This document shows positions 24,050-34,507 of a DNA stretch of 64,000 bases, in pieces; position 1 is the first letter of the stretch, and each line of letters opens with the position of its first letter. Both the position numbers and the translations under genes were made by a program. Location: positions 76,204,367 to 76,268,366 of the forward strand of contig OX638133.1 in assembly GCA_951804985.1 (NCBI GenBank), given 5' to 3'. This DNA comes from Dryomyza anilis (Eukaryota > Arthropoda > Insecta > Diptera > Dryomyzidae). The notes below the pieces were generated by a model. That model was given only the letters and a program-made list of their open reading frames with translations, had not been told where the DNA came from and ran no database searches.

Positions 24050-24715
24050 TAATTTAAGAATGTTTTGAAGGATTTTGAACAGACAAAGGCAGATTTTAAG
24101 TCAAAGGATGTCTGTTTTTTGTCTTATGCCAAAAGATGACAGGAATATGCATTTAAAATTCCATAAAATTTGATATTCTAAAATACGCTTCCCACAAACT
24201 TTGTTTGATCTGTGTGTTTGCCGAAAATATGCTGGAAACATTCCTGAAAAATGCTAGAAACTTTGTCTCTTAACCCTAAAAACAATTTATGGCTGGGTCG
24301 AGGAGGTTTAGATATATTTGTTCAACCTATTTAAAACAGACAAGAGGCAACTGCCTGTATCACAAATTGTCTGTTTTCTGTCCGTACCCAAAATATTCTC
24401 CAATCTTCCAGAAAAATTCCACAAAATTTGAAAATATCTCGAAATACCATTTCTGGCATTTTCAGGAATATTTTTGGAAGTGTATAGCAGGCTATAAAAT
24501 TATGTGAAATTTTAATGACAGTCTCACGTCATTTTGGGAACGGGCAGAAAACAGACAGCTTGTGATACAAACTCTGCCTTTGTCTGTTTGAAAAAATGTT
24601 TTTAAGCTGCCTCGACCCTGCCAAACATTTTGTTTGGGGCACATTCCAATAAATTTTTTTATCGGTGTGTTTGTCACAATCATACCCGAAATATTCCTAA
24701 AAAATTAAAAATGTC
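24050..24715. repeat. foldback-type repeat related to 640-1250
   Basis: Inner inverted repeat: 'GGGTCGAGGAGGTTTAG ... ACAGACAAGAGGCA ... TATCACAA.TTGTCTGTTTTCTG' at 24295-24385 is mirrored by 'CAGAAAACAGACAGCTTGTGATA ... TGCCTTTGTCTGTTT ... GCTGCCTCGACCCTG' at 24545-24615. A flanking piece at 24080-24130 repeats the arm again. Non-autonomous remnant of unknown superfamily. Confidence 0.65.
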
Positions 24716-25724
24716 TTTAAATGAATATTCATACATATTACAAACATATTATGTTTCAATGCATTTACTTGATTTTATAATATAAATAAACCATAAGTAC
24801 CATCACAGTTTAAAAATATGAAATTAATGTAACAGCTAAATATAGTCATATAAATCATGATTGTAATTATATTATGTTTGCGGCGAAAATAAAATGTATC
24901 TGCGTGTGACTAAAAGAATTGCGTATTTTTGATCAGTAGCATTATTACATACTAGTAAATGATTTGCTACTTATGTAATGATAACCAGGTTGTACCCTAT
25001 GAACTATAAAAACAGAACTTAGATATTTTATGTTTGTCTCAATTATGTAATACATTTTTTTTGATTTTTATCATATCATACACGGAAGGAAATAAACTTC
25101 CAAAAGTGTAGAGGACTTCGGCTCGAATGATCAAAGTGAATCCCTTTTAATTATAGTGTATGGTATACAGCATATAGCATCTAAAACACAGTTTCAATCG
25201 TTATTTTTAATTATGAAAAACGTTTACATTTTAAACTTTATTCTTTTGATACTGAAATTCAAATTTAATAAAAAGCAACGAGCTAGCTAAGCCCTCAAAA
25301 ATAATCCTAAATGTTTCTCAGCCTCATAAAAATAAACAACACATAAATTGAGCTGCCCTTTTCCCAAGCTAATTATGAGGCTTATTCAAGTCACAGATAT
25401 CAATGACTCCAATTTTTGTTGCGAAGACAACGACAAAGAACAGATGTATTGAGCAACTTGGTGGCACTCAGACACCGAATGGCATTGTTTATCAAGATAA
25501 GAAAAGGAAAATACCGAAATATATATACAATAAAATTATGGATTATGTTTGGAGTTTATGGAGCAAAAAGAAAATAATAAAAATAAATTCAAGAAAAAGC
25601 AACACATTTTTACGTCAATAAAGAACAAGTCAAAATTGTATTAAAAATATGAGAAATTTTTAAATAATTTCCATAAAAATAAATAAAGTTGAAACAAAAT
25701 TACGATAAAATGCAAAAAATTCTT
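24716..25724 (+). other. intronic AT-rich stretch
   Basis: Nothing recognised. The 72-codon ORF at 25403-25621 shows no domain and is Lys-rich through base composition. Confidence 0.4.
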
Positions 25725-25750
25725 TGCACGAGTCGTGTACGGGTCCAGCT
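25725..25750 (+). mobile_element. solo Helitron-like 3' end
   Basis: GCACGAGTCGTGTACGGGTC followed by CAGCTA is the same terminus as at 26324-26349 and 61496-61521. It has a short hairpin (GCACG/CGTGC) about 10 bases before CTA(G). Here it lies 26 bp upstream of the start of a full copy. Its own 5' part was not recognised. Confidence 0.65.
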
Positions 25751-25776
25751 ATATATTATAAATCATTTAAGAATTA

Positions 25777-26349
25777 TCTATATATATAAAACTCTTGGTC
25801 CGGCTGTCAGTCTGTCGGTCTGTCTGTCTGTTTGTTCCAGCATCACGTCTAAACTGCTGAACCGATTTAACTGAAATTTTGCACCAGGATACTATGGAAT
25901 CCGGAGGGTGTCATAGGTTACATATGGGCGGGATTGGACAAAGGGGCGTGGCACCTCCCATACATCCTAAACTTTCAAAACGACATAACTCGACACGTAC
26001 AAAATACAAAAAAAATATACCAAAGCAACCACACCACATTAAAACTCACCACAATGAAATTCACCACACTAAAATTCACCACAGTAAAATTCACCACACT
26101 AAAACTCACCACACTAAAACTCACCACACTAAAACTCACCACAATAAAATTCACCACACTAAAAATTCTGCTGGGAAAAACTCTACGGGAAAGAATTCTA
26201 CCGGGAAATAATTCTACCGGGAATAATTCTACGGGAAAGCGTTTTACGGAGAAGATATAAATAATAAAAATGTTCTTTATATTAATAAAATCAATCCATA
26301 TCCTTGCATTTACAAAATCTTGGCACGAGTCGTGCACGGGTCCAGCTAG
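25777..26349 (+). mobile_element. Helitron-like non-autonomous element, copy 1
   Basis: Begins TCTATATATATAAAACTC after A and ends with a GCACG-AGT-CGTGC hairpin, then ACGGGTCCAGCTAG followed by T. That fits the Helitron 5'-TC, 3'-hairpin-CTRR and A/T insertion rules. Inside are a GTCTGTCTG tract, 'atgggcgggattggac' and 'ggcgtggcacctcccatac' blocks, a 15-bp minisatellite and a GGGAA/TTCTAC minisatellite. The overlapping ORFs of 108-120 codons (HHTKTHHTK and the like) are products of the minisatellite. Confidence 0.8.
26031..26165. repeat. 15-bp minisatellite inside Helitron-like copy 1
   Basis: About nine units of CACCACACTAAAACT, followed to about 26245 by a degenerate repeat with GGGAAA and ATTCTAC. 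The same two minisatellites occur in the same order in the copy at 60388-61521, so they are part of the family. Confidence 0.9.
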
Positions 26350-26829
26350 TTTTCTTATAAAATTAAAAATAATTTAATAGTATTTTGTAGTATTTAATGG
26401 TATTTACCTAATAAAATATGAATTTATTCTTTGATTATTTTTAAAAGTTTGATTAGTTGATTTAATTTTTTCTGAATTAAATTATAATTTTCTAAATTTT
26501 TCTGTATGTGATCGCTTTTAGGACACATGTTGTTTAACTGATTATTAAAAATGTAGAGGAAACAAATTTCGGTCTATTAAACATTACAATCAAAGAGAAT
26601 TTTCGGAATATTTGTTTTACTATTCATTATTCTTGTAATATATGTGGACCTCATTAAGAGTTGCTCATGGGGTCCAAAAATGTGCCCGCGTACGTATGTT
26701 TTGAATTATTTATAACTTATAACAGATTGGCTCAATTATACACATATATGACTGCTTTAGAAAGTATTTTTCATAAGCTTTATAATAAAAATATTTATTT
26801 CGGAAAAAAATATATTTTTTACCAACATT
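26350..26829 (+). other. intronic AT-rich stretch
   Basis: Nothing recognised. The 62-codon ORF at 26661-26849 runs into the next repeat and is not a gene. Confidence 0.4.
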
Positions 26830-27631
26830 TTTATACCCTACACCTATGAGGTACAGGGTATATTAACTTTGTGCATATATTGTTACTCGCCTTGGGAGGC
26901 GTGGACTGGAAAAGTATATATATTCTTGATCAGCATCACCACCCGAGTCCGTTTAGCCATGTCCGTCTGTCTGTCCGTCCGTCTGTCTTATTGTCTTGCT
27001 GTACGTATACACGATAACTTGAGAAATAATGCTTGGAATGCAATGAAATTTCGTTTCGATGTGTTTTAGCCAAAAGTAAGTTTTTTCAATGGAAATGAGC
27101 CAAATCGGTCAACGGACACGCCCACCTCCCATACAAGTCACTTTTATATAACTCTTTACGAACCAATAACTCGATATGTATTCCAGATATACTTATTGTA
27201 AGAATTCACCTTACACATTTGATTTTCTTATCACTTCTCTCTTTTTCATAGTGGACATTTTATTCGCAAATTATTAAAAACAATATTATGAAATATTAGC
27301 CTTAAATCTATATACATGTTTTAAAAGTGGACGTGATCCGCCCACATTTATTTTTCTACATGTTTCAACATTTTTTGTTTTTTTTTTTACTTTTACATAA
27401 ATTTCTTTAAATTGTTGGGATATACGTCGTCTGAAATTTGATATGTAAATAATATTCTGAATGTAAGAATGTTCAGCATAATTAAGAACTTTAAAAGGTA
27501 GGTATACAATTAAATTCCCCACATTAATATTCACACCAAAGTGTAGGGTATTCCATAGTTGGGCCCGATCGACTATAAAAGTCCGTCCCATATGACCGAA
27601 CTTACCCATGTGACCTAACTTTCCCAACTCG
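26830..27631 (+). mobile_element. mini-me/DINE-1-like element, subfamily 1, diverged
   Basis: TTATACCCTACACCTATGAG start, CTTGATCAGCATCACCACCC, a GTCY tract (26961-26990), and the TCGACTATAAAAGTCCG and CCCAACTCG end. It differs from the 22-kb copy by many substitutions and small deletions. Just after it a 23-24 bp block (AATTAAATAACACCCAAACAA) occurs twice in tandem. Confidence 0.85.
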
Positions 27632-27715
27632 TTGTATAATTAAATAACACCCAAACAATAAATTAAATAACACCCAAACAAAATGAATCAAATTCCAAAA
27701 AATTAAAACGTATGA

Positions 27716-29945
27716 AAAATTTTAGAGGATATATATACACGCTTAAGCGCTGCGAAGAACGTACGGAACCAAACGCAGAGAAAGCTAGACGTCGGAAAGC
27801 TGCAATCACAACAAACAACGCAAGCCTTTTCCACTCGACTCTCACACCTGCTTAGACAAAGCACTCCTCCTCTCGATGATATAAGCGCGCAGTGGAATCA
27901 TATCTCCTGCTCTATGCGTACGGCTGCCGAAGAGGTGCTTGGATTCCAACGCCCCCTGAGGAATCAGTGGTATGACCAAAGGTGTCGCGCGGCCACTGCA
28001 GAGAAAGACGCTGCGTACAAATCCACCCTGCAGTCAGTAGCTACGCGAGCTGCGAAGGAGCGATACAAAGAGAAGAGGAGGGAAGAGAGACGTCTTTTCA
28101 GGCGTAAAAAAAGCGAGGCAGAAAGACGTGAGTGTGAGGAGATTGAGATGCATGGGGACAGGAATGAGGCTCGAAAATTCTTCGAGAAAATAAGACGCCT
28201 AGCCGGAGGTTCGAAATCCGGAGCCTCTTCCTGTAAAGATGAGAACGGAAATCTAGTGACAGATATCCAGAGCACACTGAAAATATGGAGGGACCACTTC
28301 TCTAAACTGCTGACCGGTGATGATGACCTCAATTCCACCGATAGAGAAGCAAACCCGGCAACCCCAGTACTTGATGACGACGTTGAGATTCCGTCACCCG
28401 ACCATGACGAGGTCAGAACAGCCATTGCTCGGCTGAAAAACAACAAAGCCGCAGGTGCTGATGGCCTGCCTGCTGAATTGTTTAAGACCGGAGGCGAAGA
28501 GCTAATAGAGAGCATGCACGAGCTCGTAAGCAGAATATGGTCGGATGAAAGCATGCCAAGTGACTGGAACCTCAGTGTACTCTGCCCAATCCTTAAGAAA
28601 GGGGATCCCACTATCTGCGCCAACTACCGTGGGATCAGCCTACTCAATATCGCATACAAGGTTCTATCGAGCGTATTATGTGAAAGACTGAAGCCCATCG
28701 TCAACAGACTGATTGGACCTTATCAGTGCGGCTTCAGACCTGGAAAGTCCACCATAGACCAGATTTTCACATTGCGCCTAATCCAGGAAAAGACCCTAGA
28801 AAAACAGATCGACACCTACCACCTATTAGTCGACTATAAAGCCGCCTTCGACACTCCGATAAGGGAACGATTATACGCCGCAATGTCTGAGTTCGGTATA
28901 CCTGCGAAACTTATAAGACTTTGCAGGATGACCCTGAGCAACACACGTTGCTCAGTGAGAATAGGAAAAGACCTCTCCGAGCCATTTCATACCGAACGAG
29001 GTTTCAGACAGGGTGACTCCCTATCGTGCGACTTTTTTAACTTATTGATGGAGAAAATAGTTCGAGCTGCCGAACTCCGTCAAAGCGGCACTATCCTCAA
29101 CAAAAGTGTCATGCTGCTCGCATATGCCGACGATATTGATATCATTGGCAGGAGCACACGAGCAGTCAGCGCAGCATTCTCCAGATTGGAGAAAGAGTCG
29201 CGTCGAATGGGTCTAGCGGTGAACGAGGACAAGACGAAGTTCCTTGTGTCAACAAGCAAAAAAGAGTCCGTGCGTCTTGGACAAAAAGCTGATTTTGACA
29301 CCCACAAGTTCGACATTGTGAAGGACTTCGTCTATCTGGGATCCAGCGTAAACAGCAACAACGACGTCAGCCTGGAGATCAAACGGAGAATAACTCTTGC
29401 CAACAGGTGCTACTTTGGGCTCAGTAGGCAATTGAGAAGCAGAGCCCTCTCTCGCCGGACAAAAATAACGCTCTACAAGTCACTCATCATGCCCGTCCTA
29501 CTTTATGGTGCAGAAACATGGACGCTGGCCACCACCGATGAGAGAGTACTGGGAGCGTTCGAGAGAAAGATTCTCCGTAAAATCTTTGGCCCTATCTGCT
29601 TTGCTAACGAGTATCGAATCAGGATGAACCACGAGCTATATGAGTTATTCGACGACATTGACATAGTCAAGCGCATCAAGATCCAGCGGCTTCGCTGGCT
29701 AGGTCATGTCGAACGAATGGATGAAAACACTCCAGCCAAGAAGGTGCTTGAATCGAAACTCGAAGGTGGACAGCGTAGAAGAGGGCGTCCAAATCTGCGT
29801 TGGAAAGACCAAGTTGAGGACAACCTGGCAACGCTTGGTATTTCTAACTGGCGTCAGCGCGCGCAAAGCAGATCCGACTGGCGCGGCTTCATCTCAGCGG
29901 CCAAAACCGACCCACGGTTGTAAGGGCCATTTAAGTAAGTAAGTA
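27716..29945 (+). mobile_element. 5'-truncated non-LTR retrotransposon (LINE), RTE-like
   Basis: The reading frame is open from 27716. Coding-like sequence without an ATG (KLDVGKLQSQQTTQAFSTRL, then SAQWNHISCSM) precedes the first Met. This corresponds to the linker between endonuclease and reverse transcriptase, and the endonuclease domain is absent. After the stop only about 22 bp of 3' UTR follows, ending in (TAAG)n at 29934-29945. A very short 3' UTR with a simple-repeat tail is typical of RTE-type elements. The clade is an inference. 5' truncation is the usual result of incomplete reverse transcription. Confidence 0.88.
27914..29923 (+). CDS. LINE ORF2 fragment: reverse transcriptase
   Basis: An uninterrupted 669-codon frame. 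The basic N-terminal third (about residues 45-75, KERYKEKRREERRLFRRKK) precedes the RT core. The core includes NNKAAGADGLPAELFK (176-191), the fingers motif ILKKGDP...ANYRGISLLN (226-245), motif A VDYKAAFD (306-313), motif B RGFRQGDSLSCDFFNLL (362-378) and the catalytic YADD (404-407). The C-terminal region has YGAETWTL (531-538), RLRWLGHVERM (592-602) and GRRRGRPNLRW-like sequence (about 620-630), common after the RT in insect LINEs. The Met at 27914 is simply the first ATG in a longer open frame and is not the native start. No LINE protein N-terminus or endonuclease is present, so the copy cannot move alone. The intact frame indicates recent insertion. Confidence 0.93.
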   Translation: MRTAAEEVLGFQRPLRNQWYDQRCRAATAEKDAAYKSTLQSVATRAAKERYKEKRREERRLFRRKKSEAERRECEEIEMHGDRNEARKFFEKIRRLAGGSKSGASSCKDENGNLVTDIQSTLKIWRDHFSKLLTGDDDLNSTDREANPATPVLDDDVEIPSPDHDEVRTAIARLKNNKAAGADGLPAELFKTGGEELIESMHELVSRIWSDESMPSDWNLSVLCPILKKGDPTICANYRGISLLNIAYKVLSSVLCERLKPIVNRLIGPYQCGFRPGKSTIDQIFTLRLIQEKTLEKQIDTYHLLVDYKAAFDTPIRERLYAAMSEFGIPAKLIRLCRMTLSNTRCSVRIGKDLSEPFHTERGFRQGDSLSCDFFNLLMEKIVRAAELRQSGTILNKSVMLLAYADDIDIIGRSTRAVSAAFSRLEKESRRMGLAVNEDKTKFLVSTSKKESVRLGQKADFDTHKFDIVKDFVYLGSSVNSNNDVSLEIKRRITLANRCYFGLSRQLRSRALSRRTKITLYKSLIMPVLLYGAETWTLATTDERVLGAFERKILRKIFGPICFANEYRIRMNHELYELFDDIDIVKRIKIQRLRWLGHVERMDENTPAKKVLESKLEGGQRRRGRPNLRWKDQVEDNLATLGISNWRQRAQSRSDWRGFISAAKTDPRL

Positions 29946-29959
29946 ATTCATTATTCTTA

Positions 29960-30278
29960 GCCGCGTAGCCGCGGTAGCTCAGTGGTTAGTGCGTTGGACT
30001 GCGAGCCGTAAGGTCCCCGGTTCAAGCCTGGACTGGGGCTAACAACATCTTTTCATAGAAACATTTTTCTATACCGCGCTACCTCTCGTCAGTAAATGGC
30101 AAACCTACTAGAGTAAAACCATTGCCTATGAAAAAGCTCTCACCCGCCGTTCGGATTCGGAAATAAACTGTAGTTCCCACCACTTTGAGTACAATATAAC
30201 ACGCACAGCTCAAAATGGTGAGAGAGCTCGGCCGAAGTTCTATACAGGACTGTAGTGCCAAACTATTATTTTATTATT
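29960..30278 (+). mobile_element. tRNA-derived SINE, copy 4, inserted at the LINE tail
   Basis: The best-preserved copy. The head GCCGCGGTAGCTCAGTGGTT is followed by the B box CCCGGTTCAAGCCTGG, the unique body, and a tail of (ATT)n. A perfect 14-bp target-site duplication, ATTCATTATTCTTA, lies at 29946-29959 and 30279-30292. It inserted directly beside the (TAAG)n end of the LINE, so it is younger than the LINE. The pol III A and B boxes look intact. Confidence 0.93.
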
Positions 30279-30292
30279 ATTCATTATTCTTA

Positions 30293-33171
30293 ATACGGAA
30301 AATACTATCAAAATTTTTTAAATTAAAGCAGTCAACTGCTATTTCTACTTTAATTACTTTAAATCATTTAAAGAATTGATTGCAACTACTATGCAAGTTG
30401 TTCATGGCAATTATATTATAAGCATAAATTTTATACTGGAAATCTATTGGAATTGTTCTGATCCTTATTGTAAACATTTTGATTTAAACATATAATTTTG
30501 AATATTTATAAATTATAGCAAACACTTAGTATATATTAGTATAATTATATATATTGTGTTTAAATAAACAATCTATGGCAACAAATTAAAACAAACCTAC
30601 AATGTTTATTGAGAATTACTGTGATAATCTAAATATATATTTAAGACAATCAACTTACAACCATGTATTTATTTTCTCTGCATGTAATTTTCCCCAATTA
30701 TATTAACTTCTTGCAAAAGCCTAAAGCAAGAACTCAGTACACAAAATATATAATTTGAACTGAACGTCTATTGAAATTTGTTGCTAATTTCTTTTGGCAC
30801 TTGAAAGAATTCCCCAATTGTATCCATAAAGCACCCCCAAATTCATCGACAACATGCGTTGTCATGCAGAACATCATTGCCAACAAAAAAATATATATTC
30901 CGCTAAATAAACATTATTTTTCAATTTTTATTATTGCAAAAAAGAAAATTCATTAATTTTCTTTATTCAAAAACTGAAGTTTTCTATCGCAATACCATAA
31001 GTTTTTCATTACTAAAATTTAGAGACTGCTAGCAGGTTATAAGCCCCCACTCCCCCAAGATCTATGAGTAGCTACTTCTGGTTTCATTTTACACTCAAAT
31101 ACCCTCCATACGCTTGAGGTTATATACACAGCTAAGCACATACGTTTCCTGGCAGTAATTGCGGAGATTAACAGCAGGCGGCTTGCCTTCATTTCTGGCA
31201 TTTTTCCCGTTAATCCAACCCACAGCTTTTGGGTTTATTCTTTTCCTTATCAGATTCTAACAGAACTTTTGTGTTAATAGTTTTTCTGTTGCATGGTAAT
31301 AATAAAAAAATAAAATTGATATTGATTGTAATGATTTATAATGGTAACGCAGTATGTTAATGATCTTGACTGGAAGTGTGTCGGCTAATAATGATAATAA
31401 TAATAAAAATAATAATTTCAGGGATTTAGTGAGATTTTCTATACCATTAGATTATAGCATAGAATTTGGTTCTTTGAACAAAAAACTCCCCGTCACTGGC
31501 TTAACAGATGCTATAAAATCTAACTGTCTCGTGGTTATTGTAGGGATTTTTGTAGTATTCTGTATAGTACTTTGTAGTCTGATTGTGCTTCATTCACCCT
31601 CTGTTTGGCTGTGCGGCATTGTGGGTTTGTTTGCATTGTGTGTGTTATGCTTTGCTCTGTGTAAATTAGCTCTAGGAATTAAATTTCATTGACTCCTTTG
31701 CTGTGGTGTTGGACCAGACAGTTCGCAGTGTTCGCCGAAAAGTCTATGCGTGTGGGCATTTGGGAAATCTGGAGTCTGCTTGTATATAAATCTCTTAGAT
31801 TTAATGCGTATACTCAAATAAGTTTCTAATAATAAAGAGTTAAATCTGCAAAAACTTACTTGCATAAATTGTTAAGTGAAACTTTTAATATATTCCATAA
31901 ACTAAACAGAACTTAATTCATGTGTTAAATCAGTTCTTAATTCTGCGGGTGTTTCAGCCACATCCTAAGAAGCTTTATTACATGTAGTTTGCTATCATCT
32001 GCCCGCTTGTTGGTAACTAGTTCGGGAACTACTACGAGTACTAACATTAATAAACACTCAAAAAATGATTCCAGCATATTATATATATAAAAAATATTTT
32101 TTTGGAACAAACATTTAAATATTTGCATCAATAATTGAAATTTACCTGTTGGATTTGGATTTCATTTAAGTTGTCCATTTCAAATTTTAGGACGATATGA
32201 TTTCGGCATACCGGTCCAAAGGTTCCGGTTTCGATTTTCTGTATTAATGTCACAGAAAATCGACTAATGTTACTTTTATTCCATATTTTCTATATCTTGG
32301 TCAAAGACCGATTTATTTGACTCATATAAGAACTAAAAATCAATTCCTCCATTATTCTAAAAATAACATTTATACAAATTTAGGGTTGACCTTATATTGG
32401 GTAATACCAAACATAATTTATGGGGTCAGAGTATTCCGAATGAAATATTTATATTGTCAATGACTGTTGCTGTTTTTGAACCATGACTCGACAATTTGAA
32501 CACATTTTTTATCATTTTTAGATAAATTTGACACTCGTTTGCAAACCAGTCTTCTTTAGATCCAAAGCGTTGTCTAAGAACATGTATAGAACATACGCAG
32601 TAATAAGTCACAATGCTGTAATAAGAAGTCATACATTCTGATAATGAAATATATAAAATAATGGACGGAGTTTCTTTTGTTGCTATTAGGTGGCAAAATA
32701 GTGGAAAATTATTAAATGTACTATGTTCCATATAAGTTGCAAGTATAGCATGAAGAATAAACTTTGAAATGAAATAAATGTTTATTATTATACACAAATT
32801 ATTTATTATATATTACACGGCTAGAATGACACTGCATAAGAAATTATTTGAAATATTAGTTTTTATAAATTGATAGAAAATTATTATTCAGTTGTGTGAA
32901 ATTATTATTAATAATTACAAACATTTATTGTTTATGATAAAGCTAAATATAATTTTTAAAATTAATGTTTTTCAGTAAGTTATGATAGTTTTTAAATATA
33001 TTATAATTTATAAATAATTTTAGTTGAATATACTAAAGACAAATAGAAATATATTGATTTACTTGAACATATTGTGTTTCGCACTAATACCTAAAATAAT
33101 TTTTGCAAGAGAATTGTAATTAAAGAGACATTCGTAATTAAAAAGCAAAAAAAAAACATGTTTAATACAAA
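30293..33171 (+). other. intronic AT-rich stretch with two unassigned ORFs
   Basis: No exon of the sidestep-like gene is recognised. An ORF at 31354-31692 (112 codons, +) contains two hydrophobic stretches (around SNCLVVIVGIFVVFCIVLCS and WLCGIVGLFALCVLCFALC), and one at 32426-32797 (123 codons, -) has no known motif. Neither has supporting codon pattern, homologue or splice context. A small inverted repeat (CGATTTTCTGT / ACAGAAAATCG) sits at 32232-32262. Confidence 0.35.
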
Positions 33172-34183
33172 TGTGACGGGCGTTACATTCATACGATTAA
33201 AAATCTTCTCATTAGATAAATAAAAAAGGATAGATATATTTTTAAGATGCAAAGAATAGATCTTATGAACCTCTATGCACGTATAAAAAAAACTTTTGCA
33301 ATAGGTCCTATATCTTTCTACAAATTTGAAATTAAATGCTGTGACGGGCGTTACACGTTCTTTTAAAAAAAAACATAGTTTACTCCACAAAGTATTAAAT
33401 TTTAGCTAAAATAATCGGACTATGAAGATGAAGTATATCTGAAATACTTCATTAATAATTGGAGTTCTCTCGTCTATAACAAAATTCTGCAATGGTTACT
33501 TTGATCACTGACTTATTAAGTATCAAAACTTGTGACGGGTGTTACACATTTTGCGACGGGCGTTACCTGTACGAATTCTATACAAATATACATGAAAATT
33601 CAAAATATGAATTGAAATTTTTTGATGAAAAAGAGCAAAAACCGTTATTTTAAGGCACACCGTCGACATATAATTTATGTGGAAAACTAAACATTTCGTT
33701 TTGAAAAAAAATATGAATTACATTACCATTCTTTTAAATAACTACACTGTATGCATTATTTGTAATACGTTTTCTTCGCAGCTTATATAAATATGTTACA
33801 CATTTCGAAAATAATGATTTTTTATGATATATTATGAATTTTTTTGTAAGGTTTGGAATTTCCTTTTTTTATCTTTGCTAATTGAATATTTTGGAATGTT
33901 TACTACTTTTTTATGGATAAATAATAATATAATTGATTATTGATGCATATATTAACAGATATATAATTTTCCAGTTTTTTTGTTTTGCGACGATTGTTAA
34001 TTGTGACGGGCGTTACAATATTTTAGATGGATATAGCAACCATCTGGAATATCTATGCGATCAAAGGCTATCATAAATGAATTCATATGACAAAAATCTT
34101 TACTTGTACAAAGTTTCCCAGTTGTATACTTGTAAAATAGTTCGCAAAATAACGTTTACTATTTTTTTGTTACGGGCATTACA
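33172..34183. repeat. cluster of six GTGACGGGCGTTAC motifs
   Basis: TGTGACGGGCGTTACA occurs exactly at 33172-33187, 33340-33355 and 34002-34017. One-mismatch to degenerate forms are at 33531-33546 (GGGTG), 33552-33567 (TGCGAC...TTACC) and 34168-34183 (TGTTACGGGCATTACA). The flanks do not align with one another and the spacing is irregular. The motif is a gapped inverted repeat (TGTNAC-GGGC-GTNACA), as expected of a site bound by a dimeric protein, and it is far more GC-rich than its surroundings. Confidence 0.8.
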
Positions 34184-34331
34184 ACTCAAAAAAGTAAAAC
34201 TGTTTGGTTAATTGTCAGTACTTTGAACCACTTATCATGTATGTATGGCATATTTTTGCAGACAAATTACCTTTCAAATTGTACTATTCAATTTTCATTT
34301 GGATGTAAAACAACAAAACTACAGGGTTTCA

Positions 34332-34507
34332 TAAAGGGTTTTTCAATAATAGCGCTTCAAAAGTTTTTTTCGAATTGGTATATCTTTCCATCATGAAATG
34401 GCATACCTTACTGAAGAAAAATGTCAAAAGAGCGGCAAGAAATATCTCGTCGTTTGCTGTATATTTTGCTCTACTTTTGTAGCGTCCCTGTTGAGAAACC
34501 CTTTATA
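34332..34507. mobile_element. mariner-like MITE
   Basis: Terminal inverted repeats AAAGGGTTTTTCAATAATAG and the mirrored GTCCCTGTTGAGAAACCCTTT are flanked by TA. The 176-bp interior has no ORF. TA target sites and GGGTTTCTCAA-type ends suggest Tc1/mariner, but no transposase is present. Confidence 0.65.

Noticed and set aside
25879..26337. ORFs with HHTKTHHTK or TTLKLTTLK repeats
   Set aside because: Minisatellite inside a Helitron-like element, read in different frames on both strands.
27964..28623. 219-codon ORF on the reverse strand
   Set aside because: Shadow of the LINE reverse-transcriptase frame, with no motif of its own.
32426..32797. 123-codon reverse ORF as a possible transposase fragment
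   Set aside because: No recognisable catalytic or DNA-binding motif, flanks without terminal repeats, and base composition as in the surroundings.
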